Source: Brevundimonas sp.
GTDB lineage: Bacteria > Pseudomonadota > Alphaproteobacteria > Caulobacterales > Caulobacteraceae
Direction: 5' to 3'
Assembly: GCF_016463295.1 (NCBI RefSeq)
Contig: NZ_JAEMRO010000002.1
Location: 1 to 64,000 of the forward strand
Length of the DNA: 64,000 bases
Positions 49,257 through 58,890 of this stretch are shown in pieces. The notes below the pieces were generated by a model that saw only the letters and a list, made by a program, of their open reading frames with translations, was not told the origin of the DNA and searched no databases. The position numbers and the translations under genes were made by a program. Position 1 is the first letter of the stretch. Each line of letters opens with the position of its first letter.

Positions 49257-49840
49257 AGCGCTCAGGATTCACCTTGGTTGAAGTGCTCATCTCCCTGCTG
49301 ATCTTCGCCCTGATCGCGGCGGCGGGAGCGGCGGTGTTAAGCCTGTCGATCGACAACAAGTTCGCCATCAAGGCGGCGGCCGACCGCACAGCGGACCTTC
49401 AACGGACGCGAGCCCTGCTCAGGGCCGATCTGGGTCAGGCGACGGCGCGGCGCACGCGCGGGCCGACCGGGCGCCCGCAGCAGCAGCCGATCACCGGGGC
49501 CGTTCAGGCGGGCGATGCCGCCCTGACCCTGACCCGCGCCGGCTTGAGCAATCCGGGCGATCAGGCACGGCCATCGCTGCAGCGGGTCGAATACCGCCTG
49601 GTCGAAGATCGGCTGGAGCGGCGGGTGTCCGGCTATCTGGACGGGGCGCGGCCCGGCCCCCCGCAAGTCTTGTACGAAGGCGTCAGCGGCCTGAGCGTCA
49701 CCTTTCTCAAGGACGGCACCGAGGCCCCGGCCTTCAACAGCCGTCTCGACAGCCCGATGCCCGATGCAGTGCGGGTGGTGATGACGCTGCAAGGCTATGG
49801 GCCAGTGGATCAGCTGTTCCTGGTTGGGGGCGGGCGATGA
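49253..49840 (+). CDS. gspJ: Type II secretion pseudopilin J
   Basis: MKRSGFTLVEVLISLLIFALIAAAGAAVL; ATGA overlap with gspI. Confidence 0.9.
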   Translation: MKRSGFTLVEVLISLLIFALIAAAGAAVLSLSIDNKFAIKAAADRTADLQRTRALLRADLGQATARRTRGPTGRPQQQPITGAVQAGDAALTLTRAGLSNPGDQARPSLQRVEYRLVEDRLERRVSGYLDGARPGPPQVLYEGVSGLSVTFLKDGTEAPAFNSRLDSPMPDAVRVVMTLQGYGPVDQLFLVGGGR

Positions 49841-50829
49841 GGCCGCACAGGGACAGGAGGCGGCGCGAGGGTATGGCCCTGCTGACGGTGCTGCTGCTGG
49901 TCGCTGTCATGTCGGTGATCGCAGTGGCGGTGCTGGATGACGTGCGCTTCTCGGTGCGCCGCGCGACCAATGCGGAAACCCAGACCCAGGCCCAGTGGTA
50001 CGCCGACGGGGCTGAAGCTTTGGCTCGTCGCCAGGTCGCCCGCCTGCTGACGCTCAGCCCGACGCGCACGCCTCTGGAGCCGGAGTGGAACGGGCGGGTG
50101 CTGTCGTTCCCGATCGAGGAAGGCACGATCACGGCCGTCGTCCGTGACGGCCAGGCCTGTTTCAATTTGAACAGCGTTGTCGAGGGGTTTGGCGAGGATC
50201 TGATCGCGCGACCGCAGGGGATGACGCAGTTCGTGGCGCTGGGTCGGGCGCTGGGCCTGGGTGAGAGCCGTATGCGCCCTGTAGCCGAGGCCTTGGCCGA
50301 CTGGCTGGACGCGGATACGACCGCCCTGCCGCTGGGAGCCGAGGACGGAGCCTATGCGGGGCGAGCGGAACCCTATCGAACGGGCGGTGTCTTCTTGGCC
50401 GAGGTCAGCGAGCTGAGGGCCATCAAGGGGATGGATGCGGACCTGTATCGCCGCCTGCGCCCGCATGTCTGTGCCCTCCCGGTCAGCCGCCTGTCGCCGA
50501 TCAATGTGAACACCCTGGGGCCGGAAGATGCCCCGCTGCTGGTCATGCTGACCGACGGCAAGCTGGGGCTGGAGGCGGCGCGGGGCGTGATCGCCCGACG
50601 ACCGGCCGAGGGTTGGGCCGACAGCACCGCTTTCTGGAGCCAACCCGCCCTGACCGGTCTGGTCGTGCCGCAGGAGGCCCGCGAGCAGGTGACCGTCCTG
50701 ACCCGCTTCTTCGACCTCAGGATCGACGTTGACTATGGCGGCACCCGCGCCGTCCGTACCGCCCTGTTGCATGCGCCGCCCGAGGGCGGAGCCCGAACCG
50801 TGATCCAGCGCTGGACCCTTGAAGAATGA
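49837..50829 (+). CDS. gspK: Type II secretion minor pseudopilin K
   Basis: REGMALLTVLLLVAVMSVIAVAVLDDVRFSVRR; INVNTLGPEDAPLLVMLTD. Confidence 0.9.
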   Translation: MRPHRDRRRREGMALLTVLLLVAVMSVIAVAVLDDVRFSVRRATNAETQTQAQWYADGAEALARRQVARLLTLSPTRTPLEPEWNGRVLSFPIEEGTITAVVRDGQACFNLNSVVEGFGEDLIARPQGMTQFVALGRALGLGESRMRPVAEALADWLDADTTALPLGAEDGAYAGRAEPYRTGGVFLAEVSELRAIKGMDADLYRRLRPHVCALPVSRLSPINVNTLGPEDAPLLVMLTDGKLGLEAARGVIARRPAEGWADSTAFWSQPALTGLVVPQEAREQVTVLTRFFDLRIDVDYGGTRAVRTALLHAPPEGGARTVIQRWTLEE

Positions 50830-51932
50830 GCCGAACCCGACTGATCCTTATCCCGGCCCTGGCGACCGAGCCGGCCCCCTATCTGATCCTCGATGCGGGC
50901 GGCAGCGTGTTGCAGCGCGGGCGACTGGCGCTGGATGCGGGCGAGACGCCGCCGCCCATGCGCACCGTGGCCATTGCGCCGGGCGGGGACGTGTCGGTGC
51001 GCTGGCTGGACCTGCCGGTCGGTGGTGTGGCCCAGGTCAGGGCGGCGGCCCTGTGGACCTTGCGCGATGACCTGGCGGCGACGCCGGATCGGGTCACGGT
51101 GTCGCTGGGGCGGGCGGTGCCCGCGGGCGAGCCGCGTATGGTGGTGGTGGCCAGCCGGGCCTTGGTCGAGGCCTGGGTCGACTATCTGGATGCGCTGGGC
51201 ATCAAGGCGGATGTAATCCTGCCCGACATGCTGACGCTGGAGGCTCCATTGGCGGAGGACGGTCTGGCCGCCGTCACCTTCGGCACGGGGCTGGCGCTTC
51301 GGGGGCATCGGTTCGCGGCGACGATCCAGCCCGACCTGCTCGATCTGATTGCCGGGGATCGTATGGTGCATCCGGTCACGGAAGAGGCCGAGGTCGAACG
51401 GCTGATGATCGCGGCGGCCCTGTCGCCGGAAGTCAATCTGCTGGACGCGGTCGGGCGGGAGAAGACCTCAGATCGGCGAGGCTGGCGACTGGCTGCGGGC
51501 CTGGCGGCCGCGGTCCTGGTGTCGCCGCTGATTCTGGCCGCAGCGCAGGCGGCGCGCGACACGGGGGCAGCCCGTCAGGCGGAGGCAGAGACCGTGGAGT
51601 TGATCGCCCAGGTCTCGCCCGAGGCCGCCGGCGCACCCGACCCGGTCGCGGCTTTCCGTCAGGGCGCGGCGACGGCACCGCCCCCCGGAGGCATCACGTC
51701 AGCCGCCGCCGTGCTGTTCGCCGCCGTCGAGCAGGTCGAGGGGGCGGAACTGGATATCTTCGTCTCGGACCCGGAAGGGGGCGTGCGCGCCACGGTCAGC
51801 TATCCGACCTATCAAGACCTTGATGCCCTCAAGAGCGCTGTCGCGACGGCGGGTCTGCGGCTGAACGACACCAGCACCCTGGACGACGCCGGTCGCGTCG
51901 TCAGCGACGTGACTATCGGAGCCGCGACATGA
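50826..51932 (+). CDS. gspL: Type II secretion protein L
   Basis: Follows gspK with ATGA overlap; actin-like cytoplasmic domain pattern plus TM (LAAGLAAAVLVSPLILAAAQAA) and ferredoxin-like periplasmic end. Confidence 0.85.
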   Translation: MSRTRLILIPALATEPAPYLILDAGGSVLQRGRLALDAGETPPPMRTVAIAPGGDVSVRWLDLPVGGVAQVRAAALWTLRDDLAATPDRVTVSLGRAVPAGEPRMVVVASRALVEAWVDYLDALGIKADVILPDMLTLEAPLAEDGLAAVTFGTGLALRGHRFAATIQPDLLDLIAGDRMVHPVTEEAEVERLMIAAALSPEVNLLDAVGREKTSDRRGWRLAAGLAAAVLVSPLILAAAQAARDTGAARQAEAETVELIAQVSPEAAGAPDPVAAFRQGAATAPPPGGITSAAAVLFAAVEQVEGAELDIFVSDPEGGVRATVSYPTYQDLDALKSAVATAGLRLNDTSTLDDAGRVVSDVTIGAAT

Positions 51933-52405
51933 ACGGGGTGATCGACAGGGCCCGCGCCTGGTTCGACGGGCGCACGGTGCGTGAGCAGCGGATGCTGGGC
52001 GCGATGGTGCTGGTCATCGCCCTGTGTGCCGTCTGGCTGCTGATCGTTCAGCCCTTGTGGGCCTGGAGAGCTGAGGCGGCCGATCGGCGAGTGCAGGCCG
52101 AAACCGACCTGGCCTTTGTCCAGCGGCAGGTCGGGGCGCTGCCGAAGCCGGCTGCGACGACCGACGGCCCGGCCATCGAGCCTCTAGCGGTGCAGGCCGC
52201 CCAGACGGCGGGCCTGACAATCGTGACGGGCATGGACGCCACCGGCACCTTCGGCTTCACCGCCGCCAATGTGTCGAGCGCGGCCCTGTTTGGCTGGCTG
52301 GCCGAGCTGAAGACGCGGCACGGCATCGACGCGGTCAGGCTGGACATCGTCGAGAACGCCGATGCGACCCTGACGGCCGAGGGGGCACTGGCCCGCGTTC
52401 AGTGA
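51929..52405 (+). CDS. gspM: Type II secretion protein M
   Basis: ARAWFDGRTVREQRMLGAMVLVIALCAVWLLIVQPLWAW; last gene of the gsp operon. Confidence 0.88.
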   Translation: MNGVIDRARAWFDGRTVREQRMLGAMVLVIALCAVWLLIVQPLWAWRAEAADRRVQAETDLAFVQRQVGALPKPAATTDGPAIEPLAVQAAQTAGLTIVTGMDATGTFGFTAANVSSAALFGWLAELKTRHGIDAVRLDIVENADATLTAEGALARVQ

Positions 52406-52920
52406 TCGACCACCTGCATGGTCGACGTGCGCAGGCCGAGCTGACGCGCGCGGGCCCGTAAGGTGTCCAGGCGTGCGGCGCTGATGTTGGGATCGCGGGT
52501 CAGGATGGAGACGAACTGGCCGTCGGCGGTGCTTGCGATCATCCAGTCGTAGCTGTCGCCGCGGTCGATGACCCAGTACTGGCGTTTGATGATTCCGCCG
52601 AAGAAGCTGGCCTCGAACTTGGCGTTGGTGCGGGGGTCGGTGATACGGGCGCGCGAGCGCGTGGTGCTCAGCCGTCCGCCGGGCCGGTCGCGGTGGCAGT
52701 ACAGGGCGATGTCGAAGGTGCCGTCGGACCGCCTCGCCCAGGTCTGGTTGGCCCCGTGGCAGTTGCGTTGGGCATCGTTCGGCGTGCGAACGATCTCGTA
52801 CCACCGGCCCATGAAGCGGTCGATGTCGATGGACTGGCGCGGCTGAGGGGCCTGGGCGCTGGCGGTCGAGGCGACGGCGGTCAGGAACAGGGCAGCGAGT
52901 ACGGACAAGGCTTTACGCAT
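52399..52920 (-). CDS. Lipocalin family protein
   Basis: Signal peptide; IDIDRFMGRWYEIVRTPNDAQRNC (GxW motif); IKRQYWVIDRGDSYDWMIAS. Confidence 0.88.
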   Translation of the reverse strand: MRKALSVLAALFLTAVASTASAQAPQPRQSIDIDRFMGRWYEIVRTPNDAQRNCHGANQTWARRSDGTFDIALYCHRDRPGGRLSTTRSRARITDPRTNAKFEASFFGGIIKRQYWVIDRGDSYDWMIASTADGQFVSILTRDPNISAARLDTLRARARQLGLRTSTMQVVDH

Positions 52921-53716
52921 GGGAGGCTCCTTCGCGGGACGGCGTGACCATGGTGCCGATGGTGACAGGTTGGGCGGGCAGGGGTGGCTTGCCACGGAAG
53001 CGGAAACCCTTGGCGACGATCTTGACCGCCTCCCAGTGAATGCCCGCCATGACCTTGAGCGTCAGCAGGGGATGAGTGATCCAGGCATGGAAAAGTGCCC
53101 CGTCCGTCAGTTCGCGTCGCTGACCCGCGAAGGCGGCGGTCAGGACCGGGCCTTTGTCGTCGCGGACCTGGATCGTGATCCTGACGTCCTCGCCGGGCGG
53201 GGCGACATCGAAGACATAGGTCAGATCCATGTCCATGAAGGGTGAAACGTAGAACCGCTTGGGCGCAGTCTGCTGCACGGAGTCCGGGCCGTCTTCGGGC
53301 GTCGCGATCAGATAGCTGTGGCGCTGTCCGAAGGTGTTGCGGACTTCGTAGAGGATGGCCGTCAGTCGCCCTTCGGCGTCGTGACAGAAATAGACGCTGA
53401 GCGGGTTAAAGCCGTAGCCCAGCACGCGCGGCATGCAAAGCAGGCGGATCGGCCCGCCGCTCTCGATGCCCGCGTCAGTCAGCCGGCCTGAGACGTAGGT
53501 TTTCAGATCGTCATGCGCCTTGTCGCCATGGTCGCGGGCGCGGAAGGACATCAGGCCGAAGCGGCCCGGACGCAGTAGCTGAAGCCTGCTGAACAGGCCG
53601 GGAAGCTCGTCCAGATCCAGCAGAAGCATGAAGACGCGGTAGCGGAGCGCATGCATCTTCGGCTTGAACCGGCGGTGCGTCACCGGGCCGACATAGAGGG
53701 CGGACGCTCCGGTCAT
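52913..53716 (-). CDS. DUF1365 family protein
   Basis: MTGASALYVGPVTHRRFKPKMHALRYRVFMLLLDLDELP; MPRVLGYGFNPLSVYFCHDAEGRL; YVSPFMDMDLTYVF. Confidence 0.9.
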   Translation of the reverse strand: MTGASALYVGPVTHRRFKPKMHALRYRVFMLLLDLDELPGLFSRLQLLRPGRFGLMSFRARDHGDKAHDDLKTYVSGRLTDAGIESGGPIRLLCMPRVLGYGFNPLSVYFCHDAEGRLTAILYEVRNTFGQRHSYLIATPEDGPDSVQQTAPKRFYVSPFMDMDLTYVFDVAPPGEDVRITIQVRDDKGPVLTAAFAGQRRELTDGALFHAWITHPLLTLKVMAGIHWEAVKIVAKGFRFRGKPPLPAQPVTIGTMVTPSREGASHA

Positions 53717-55068
53717 GCCACCTGTCGGACGGGATCGGTCGCGCGCGAAATGTGGATGCGCCCGCTTTCGTCCTCGACGGTCCAAGGGCGGCGGACGCCC
53801 CCCAATTGCTCGGCCACGGCCAGACCCGACTGCAGGCCGTCTTCATGGAAGCCCGCGCCGAAATAGGCCCCGCAGAACCAGACCCCGCTTTGGCCCTGCA
53901 GCGACCACAGTTCCGACTGAGCCTTCAAAGCCCCTGCATCGAAGTGGGGGTGCTCGTAGTGGTCGGTGGCATAGGTGAGCTCAGCCGCGGGCGGCGTATG
54001 CGGGTTCAGGGTCACGAAGAGGTCGGGGGCGTTCTTCAGGCTCTGCAGATGGTTCATCCAGTAGCTGACACCGCCGGAGCCGGGCTCGGCGCGATGACCC
54101 ATGTGATTCCAGCTGGCCCAGGCCCGCTTGCGCTTGGGCATCAGGCGGCGGTCACCGTGCAGCACGGCGGTATTGGGCGTGTAGCGGAAGGCCCCCAGGA
54201 CGCGCCGTTCGTCGGCGGTGGTGTCGGCCAGCAGGCTCAGCGTCGTCGGGGCGTGGGTGGCGAAGACGACCTGATCGAAAATCTGGTGTGAGCCGTCGCG
54301 GTGGTCGATGCGGACCTGACCGTCGGTGCGGTTCACGGCGGCGATGTGGGCGTTCAGATGCACAGTGCCGGCGAAGTCGGCAGCGATAGCCTCTACGTAG
54401 GACCGGCTTCCGCCGTCGACGGTGCGCCAGGTCCGGCGCCCGACGAACTTCATCAGGTCGTGGTTCTGGAAGAATCGGATGAAGGCGGCGGCGGGGTGAT
54501 CGCCGATCCCCTCGACCGAGGCCGACCAGATAGCGGCGGCCATGGGCAGAAGATGATCTTCCTGAAGCGCCACGCCATAGCGATGACTACGCAGATACTC
54601 GGACAGCGAAATCACGGGATCCAGGGTCGCCAGATGTCCCGGCGCCGTGCGGTAGAACCGGTTCAGATCGGCCAGCATGGACCAGAAGCGCGGCCTCAGC
54701 AGCGCTTCGGGCTGAGCGAAGATGGAGGCCAAGCTGCGGCTGCCATATTCCAGATCGCCATCGTCTAGCGAGACCGCCAGCGACATGTCCGCGTGTTTGG
54801 TCGGCACCTTCAGGTGGGCGAACAGGGCCGTCAGATTGGGATAGTTGACCTCATTGTAGACGATGAAGCCGGTGTCCACGGCCACGCCGTTGCAGTCCAC
54901 CGTATTGGCGTGGCCACCTAAGCGCCCCGCCGCCTCAAACAGCGTGACGTCGTGGGTTTTGCCTAACAGCCAGGCACAGGACAGGCCTGAAATGCCCGCA
55001 CCGATCACGGCCACGCGCAGTCGTTTTGTCGTGGGTTGAGGCGGTGAGGGCGGCAGGCTTTCGAACAT
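53713..55068 (-). CDS. FAD-dependent amine-oxidase-like protein
   Basis: RLRVAVIGAGISGLSCAWLLGKTHDVTLFEAAGRLGGHANTVDCNGVAVDTGFIVYNEVNYPNL; GVWFCGAYFGAGFHEDGLQSGLAVAEQL. Confidence 0.92.
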   Translation of the reverse strand: MFESLPPSPPQPTTKRLRVAVIGAGISGLSCAWLLGKTHDVTLFEAAGRLGGHANTVDCNGVAVDTGFIVYNEVNYPNLTALFAHLKVPTKHADMSLAVSLDDGDLEYGSRSLASIFAQPEALLRPRFWSMLADLNRFYRTAPGHLATLDPVISLSEYLRSHRYGVALQEDHLLPMAAAIWSASVEGIGDHPAAAFIRFFQNHDLMKFVGRRTWRTVDGGSRSYVEAIAADFAGTVHLNAHIAAVNRTDGQVRIDHRDGSHQIFDQVVFATHAPTTLSLLADTTADERRVLGAFRYTPNTAVLHGDRRLMPKRKRAWASWNHMGHRAEPGSGGVSYWMNHLQSLKNAPDLFVTLNPHTPPAAELTYATDHYEHPHFDAGALKAQSELWSLQGQSGVWFCGAYFGAGFHEDGLQSGLAVAEQLGGVRRPWTVEDESGRIHISRATDPVRQVA

Positions 55069-55098
55069 CAAGCGGTCTCCGGCGGGTGGCCTGCGCAG

Positions 55099-56016
55099 AT
55101 GCGCGAGGCGTGTTCGATATACGGTGCTGCAATCCAGCGGGATGCGATGCATCCTTGCCCGACTTTGCGCGTAACTGTGACGCTCAACTTTCTCAAGGAC
55201 CAGACTGTCTTGCTGATCGCCCTCGCACTGGCCTTTGCCTTCATGGCCCTGACGATGACGCTGGCCTGGTGGACGGTGCTGAAGACTCGCAACGGGGGAT
55301 GGACCGACGTCTTCTGGACCTTCGGTACGGGCATCGCCGGTGTGCTGGTCAGTCTGACGCCGTGGGCGGGCATGCCCGGGCCGCGCCAGTGGCTGGTCGC
55401 GGCGCTGGTCGCTGTCTGGTCGATCCGGCTGGGCAGCTACATCGCCGGACGCGTGGGGGGAGGGCATGCCGATCCGCGCTACGTCGCCCTGACCGAGGAG
55501 TGGGGCCCAAACTTCTCTCGCAATCTCTATGGCCTGGCCATTGTGCAGGCTCCGGCGACGACCCTGCTGTGTGTTTCGATCGCGGCCGCAGCGCTGAGGC
55601 CTAGCGACGCCTTGATGCTGACGGACTATCTGGGAGCGCTGATCCTGCTGATCGGCATTGGCGGCGAAGCGCTTTCGGACGAGCAGATGCGCCGCTTCCG
55701 CGCCGATCCGTCGAACAAGGGCAAGGTCATGGATCGCGGTCTTTGGGGGCTGTCGCGCCATCCGAACTATCTGTTCGAGTGGGTCATCTGGCTGGCCTAT
55801 CCGGTCATCGCGATCGACCTGAGTGGCCAATGGCCCGCGGGCTGGGCCGCGCTGGTCGCGCCGGTCGTGATGTATGTAATCCTTCGCTACATGACCGGCG
55901 TGCCGCCGCTGGAGAAGGTCATGCTGAAGTCGCGCGGCGATGCCTACCGCGACTATCAATCCCGCGTCGGGGCCCTGCTGCCTCGCCTGAACGTGTTTTC
56001 CAAGGACCGCGCCTGA
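55099..56016 (+). CDS. DUF1295 family membrane protein
   Basis: Multiple TM; LIGIGGEALSDEQMRRFRADPSNKGKVMDRGLWGLSRHPNYLFEWVIWLAYP. True start uncertain. Confidence 0.88.
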   Translation: MREACSIYGAAIQRDAMHPCPTLRVTVTLNFLKDQTVLLIALALAFAFMALTMTLAWWTVLKTRNGGWTDVFWTFGTGIAGVLVSLTPWAGMPGPRQWLVAALVAVWSIRLGSYIAGRVGGGHADPRYVALTEEWGPNFSRNLYGLAIVQAPATTLLCVSIAAAALRPSDALMLTDYLGALILLIGIGGEALSDEQMRRFRADPSNKGKVMDRGLWGLSRHPNYLFEWVIWLAYPVIAIDLSGQWPAGWAALVAPVVMYVILRYMTGVPPLEKVMLKSRGDAYRDYQSRVGALLPRLNVFSKDRA

Positions 56017-56017
56017 C

Positions 56018-57040
56018 ATGAGTCTGCTTGATCACCTGAACAGCTTGCAGGACGCGCCTGCGCCGGACTTCATCACCCGCCCGGCCATTGCGGCCTTCGT
56101 CGCCAATGCCCGCAAGCAGATGGCGACGGTTCAGCCCGGTGCCGAAAAGGCCTTCGCCGAGGAGATGGCTCAACGCCCGGTGGCGGAGTACACAGAGGCG
56201 GCCAATGCCCAGCACTACGAACTGCCTGCCCGTTTCTTCGAACTGGCCCTGGGGCCGAACCGAAAATACTCCAGCGCCTTCTACGATCATCCATCCTCGA
56301 CCCTGGCCGAGGCGGAGGTCAGCGCCCTGCGCCAGACCTGCGAGCATGCGGACTTGCAGGACGGCCAGCACATTCTGGAACTGGGCTGCGGCTGGGGATC
56401 GTTGTCGCTGTGGATGGCGCGCCATTATCCCGCTTCGACCATCACGGCGGTTTCAAACTCGCGCAGTCAGAAAGCGGCCATCGATGCCGAGGCCGCGCGG
56501 CTGGGCCTGACCAATCTGACGGTCGTCACCGCAGACATGAATGTGTTCCAGACGGCGAAGCGCTTCGACCGCATCGTCTCGGTGGAGATGTTCGAGCACA
56601 TGGCCAACTGGCGTGAACTGCTGGGCCGGGTGCGGACGTGGCTGAAGCCGGAGGGTCGGGTTTTCATCCATGTGTTCAGCCATGTGACGACGCCCTATCG
56701 CTTCGAGGTGTCCGACAAGGCCGACTTCATCGCCCAGCATTTCTTCACCGGCGGCATCATGCCCAGCCACGGCCTGATGCGGCAGTATCCGGACCTGTTC
56801 GAGGTCGAGCAGGACTGGCGCTGGAGCGGCACCCACTATCAGCGCACGGCCAATCACTGGCTGGAAAACTTCGATCGCAACGAACCGGAGATTCGCGGCT
56901 TGATGAAGGACGTCTATGGGACCGACTATGCCCTGTGGATGCGGCGCTGGCGGCGTTTCTTCATGGCCACGGCCGGTCTGTTCGGCGACAGTGACGGCCA
57001 GGTCTGGGGCGTCAGCCATTATCGATTGAAGGGGGTCTGA
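56018..57040 (+). CDS. SAM-dependent methyltransferase, cyclopropane-fatty-acid-synthase-like (paralogue 1)
   Basis: HYELPARFFELALGPNRKYSSAFY; ILELGCGWGSLSLWMARHYP; RIVSVEMFEHMANW. Confidence 0.9.
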   Translation: MSLLDHLNSLQDAPAPDFITRPAIAAFVANARKQMATVQPGAEKAFAEEMAQRPVAEYTEAANAQHYELPARFFELALGPNRKYSSAFYDHPSSTLAEAEVSALRQTCEHADLQDGQHILELGCGWGSLSLWMARHYPASTITAVSNSRSQKAAIDAEAARLGLTNLTVVTADMNVFQTAKRFDRIVSVEMFEHMANWRELLGRVRTWLKPEGRVFIHVFSHVTTPYRFEVSDKADFIAQHFFTGGIMPSHGLMRQYPDLFEVEQDWRWSGTHYQRTANHWLENFDRNEPEIRGLMKDVYGTDYALWMRRWRRFFMATAGLFGDSDGQVWGVSHYRLKGV

Positions 57041-57042
57041 GC

Positions 57043-57447
57043 ATGTTGAAATATCTCGCAGCCTATGGCGGTTCGGCCGTCGCGTTCCTGGTGCTGGACA
57101 TCATCTGGCTGACCCTGATGGGGAACCGGCTGTACAAGCCCGTGCTGGGGCCGATCATGGCCCCCAAGGTCAATATGGTCGCGGCTGTGGCCTTCTATCT
57201 GATCTATATTTTCGGGATTACAGCCCTGGCGACGGCCCCGGCCCTGAAGGAGGCTTCGCTTCAGAAGGCGTTGATCAACGGGGCTTTGCTGGGCTTCGTG
57301 GCCTATGCGACCTATGATCTGACCAACCAGGCGACGCTGAAGACCTGGAGCACGACGATCACCCTGGCCGATCTGGCCTGGGGCACCTTTGTGACCACGG
57401 CGGCGGCGGCGGCCGGCTATTTTGCCTCGCGGGCCGTCTCAAGCTGA
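57043..57447 (+). CDS. DUF2177 family membrane protein
   Basis: VAFLVLDIIWLTLMGNRLYKPVLGPIM; AYATYDLTNQATLKTWSTTITLADLAWG. Confidence 0.87.
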   Translation: MLKYLAAYGGSAVAFLVLDIIWLTLMGNRLYKPVLGPIMAPKVNMVAAVAFYLIYIFGITALATAPALKEASLQKALINGALLGFVAYATYDLTNQATLKTWSTTITLADLAWGTFVTTAAAAAGYFASRAVSS

Positions 57448-57497
57448 CTTGCCCGCCGCGCGGGGCCGTGTAAGCCATAAGGCCAAGCCACGGACGA

Positions 57498-58061
57498 ATG
57501 CCACGCATGGATGCTGATCAGAACCGACAGGCGCTCGTCGCCAATCTTCAGCGCGTGGCGTCGGGCGACCGCGCCGCGCTGAAGGCGGTCTACGACGCGA
57601 CCTCGGCGAAACTATTCGGCGTATGCCTGCGTATCTTGGGCAACCGAAGCGAGGCCGAGGACGTGCTGCAGGAAGTCTATATCACCGTCTGGAGCAAGGC
57701 GGACCGGTTCGACGCCGAGCGGGCCAGCCCGATCACCTGGCTGGCCGCCCTGGCCCGCAACCGCGCCATCGATCGCCAGCGTCAGCTCGGTCGGCGCAGC
57801 TTCAAGCCGATCGACGAGGCCCACGAGGTGCCGGACGAAGCCGAATCCAGTCTGGCTTCGCTGGTGCGCGGCGAGGATGTGCGTCAGCTTCAGGGCTGCA
57901 TGTCCGAACTGGACGCCACCCACCAGGCGGCCCTGCGCAGCGCCTTCTTCGAGGGGCTGACCTATCAGGACGTAGCCGAGCGTCACAATGTGCCGACCGG
58001 CACGATGAAGAGCTGGATCCGGCGCTCTTTGCTCAAGCTTAAGGCCTGTCTCGCCCGATGA
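57498..58061 (+). CDS. ECF-family RNA polymerase sigma factor
   Basis: LFGVCLRILGNRSEAEDVLQEVYITVW; PITWLAALARNRAIDRQR; ALRSAFFEGLTYQDVAERHNVPTGTMKSWIRRSLLKLK. Confidence 0.95.
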   Translation: MPRMDADQNRQALVANLQRVASGDRAALKAVYDATSAKLFGVCLRILGNRSEAEDVLQEVYITVWSKADRFDAERASPITWLAALARNRAIDRQRQLGRRSFKPIDEAHEVPDEAESSLASLVRGEDVRQLQGCMSELDATHQAALRSAFFEGLTYQDVAERHNVPTGTMKSWIRRSLLKLKACLAR

Positions 58062-58777
58062 CCGATCATGATCTGACCCCCGACGAGCAGCTGGCGGCGG
58101 AATATGTCGTCGGCGTCCTGACGTCCGAAGAACGGGCACAGGCTGAACGCCGTATCGCCGCCGAGCCGGCTTTCGCAGCCGAGGTCGCCGATTGGCAGGA
58201 GCGGCTGATGCCCCTGCTGGCCGAGATCGAGCCGGAGACGCCGCCGCGTGTCGTGTGGATGCGCGTCGCCGCTCAACTGGGCGTGTCGACGACCAGACCT
58301 GCGGGGGTCTGGAACAGTGTCGCCGTCTGGCGCGGCGTTGCGGCGGTCGCCAGCCTGGCCGCCGCGGTGGCCGTCGCCGCCCTGGTGCTCACGCCGCCTC
58401 GCGTGGTGACCGTGCCCGGTCAGGTGCCCGGCGCTGCGCCGGTTCTGACCTCCATCGCCCTCCTGAAAGAAGAGGCTGGGCCGACATCCTTCGTCGTTAC
58501 GCTCGACAAGGCGCATGACCGGCTGATCGTCGCGACCGTAGCGGGCCAGGCCCAGGCTGATCGGTCCTTTGAGCTGTGGGTCCTGCCCGAAGGACAGGCT
58601 CCGGTTTCGCTCGGCGTGCTGAACGGGCGTGAGGCGCTGGTGCTGGACACGGCGAAGCTGCTGGGTCCGGACGGCGAGACGGCTAGCCTGGCGATCACGC
58701 TGGAGCCTTTGGGCGGATCGCCTTCGGGCGACCCGACCGGCCCGGTCGTGGCCAGCGGGGCCCTGACCCCGGTTTAG
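58058..58777 (+). CDS. RskA-like anti-sigma factor
   Basis: DEQLAAEYVVGVLTSEERAQAERRIAAEPAFAAEVADWQERLMPL; one TM; ATGA overlap with the sigma gene. Confidence 0.9.
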   Translation: MTDHDLTPDEQLAAEYVVGVLTSEERAQAERRIAAEPAFAAEVADWQERLMPLLAEIEPETPPRVVWMRVAAQLGVSTTRPAGVWNSVAVWRGVAAVASLAAAVAVAALVLTPPRVVTVPGQVPGAAPVLTSIALLKEEAGPTSFVVTLDKAHDRLIVATVAGQAQADRSFELWVLPEGQAPVSLGVLNGREALVLDTAKLLGPDGETASLAITLEPLGGSPSGDPTGPVVASGALTPV

Positions 58778-58890
58778 GGTGTGCCTCGCATCTGATCGGC
58801 AGTGTCGACCGTAGCTTTCCCGACACTAGACAGGCAGGTTGCGTCGGGGCCATTCATTCCCACGTCGCTGTTTCGACGGACTTTTCAGAC

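Noticed and set aside
53713-56019. Long N-terminal extension of the amine-oxidase ORF (start 56019)
   Set aside because: Antisense to the DUF1295 gene; FAD-binding protein begins at ATG 55068.
58785-58830. ECF-type promoter upstream of the cfa paralogue (tgatcgg...)
   Set aside because: Only a weak -35-like match with no convincing -10; cannot be supported without a consensus for this sigma group.
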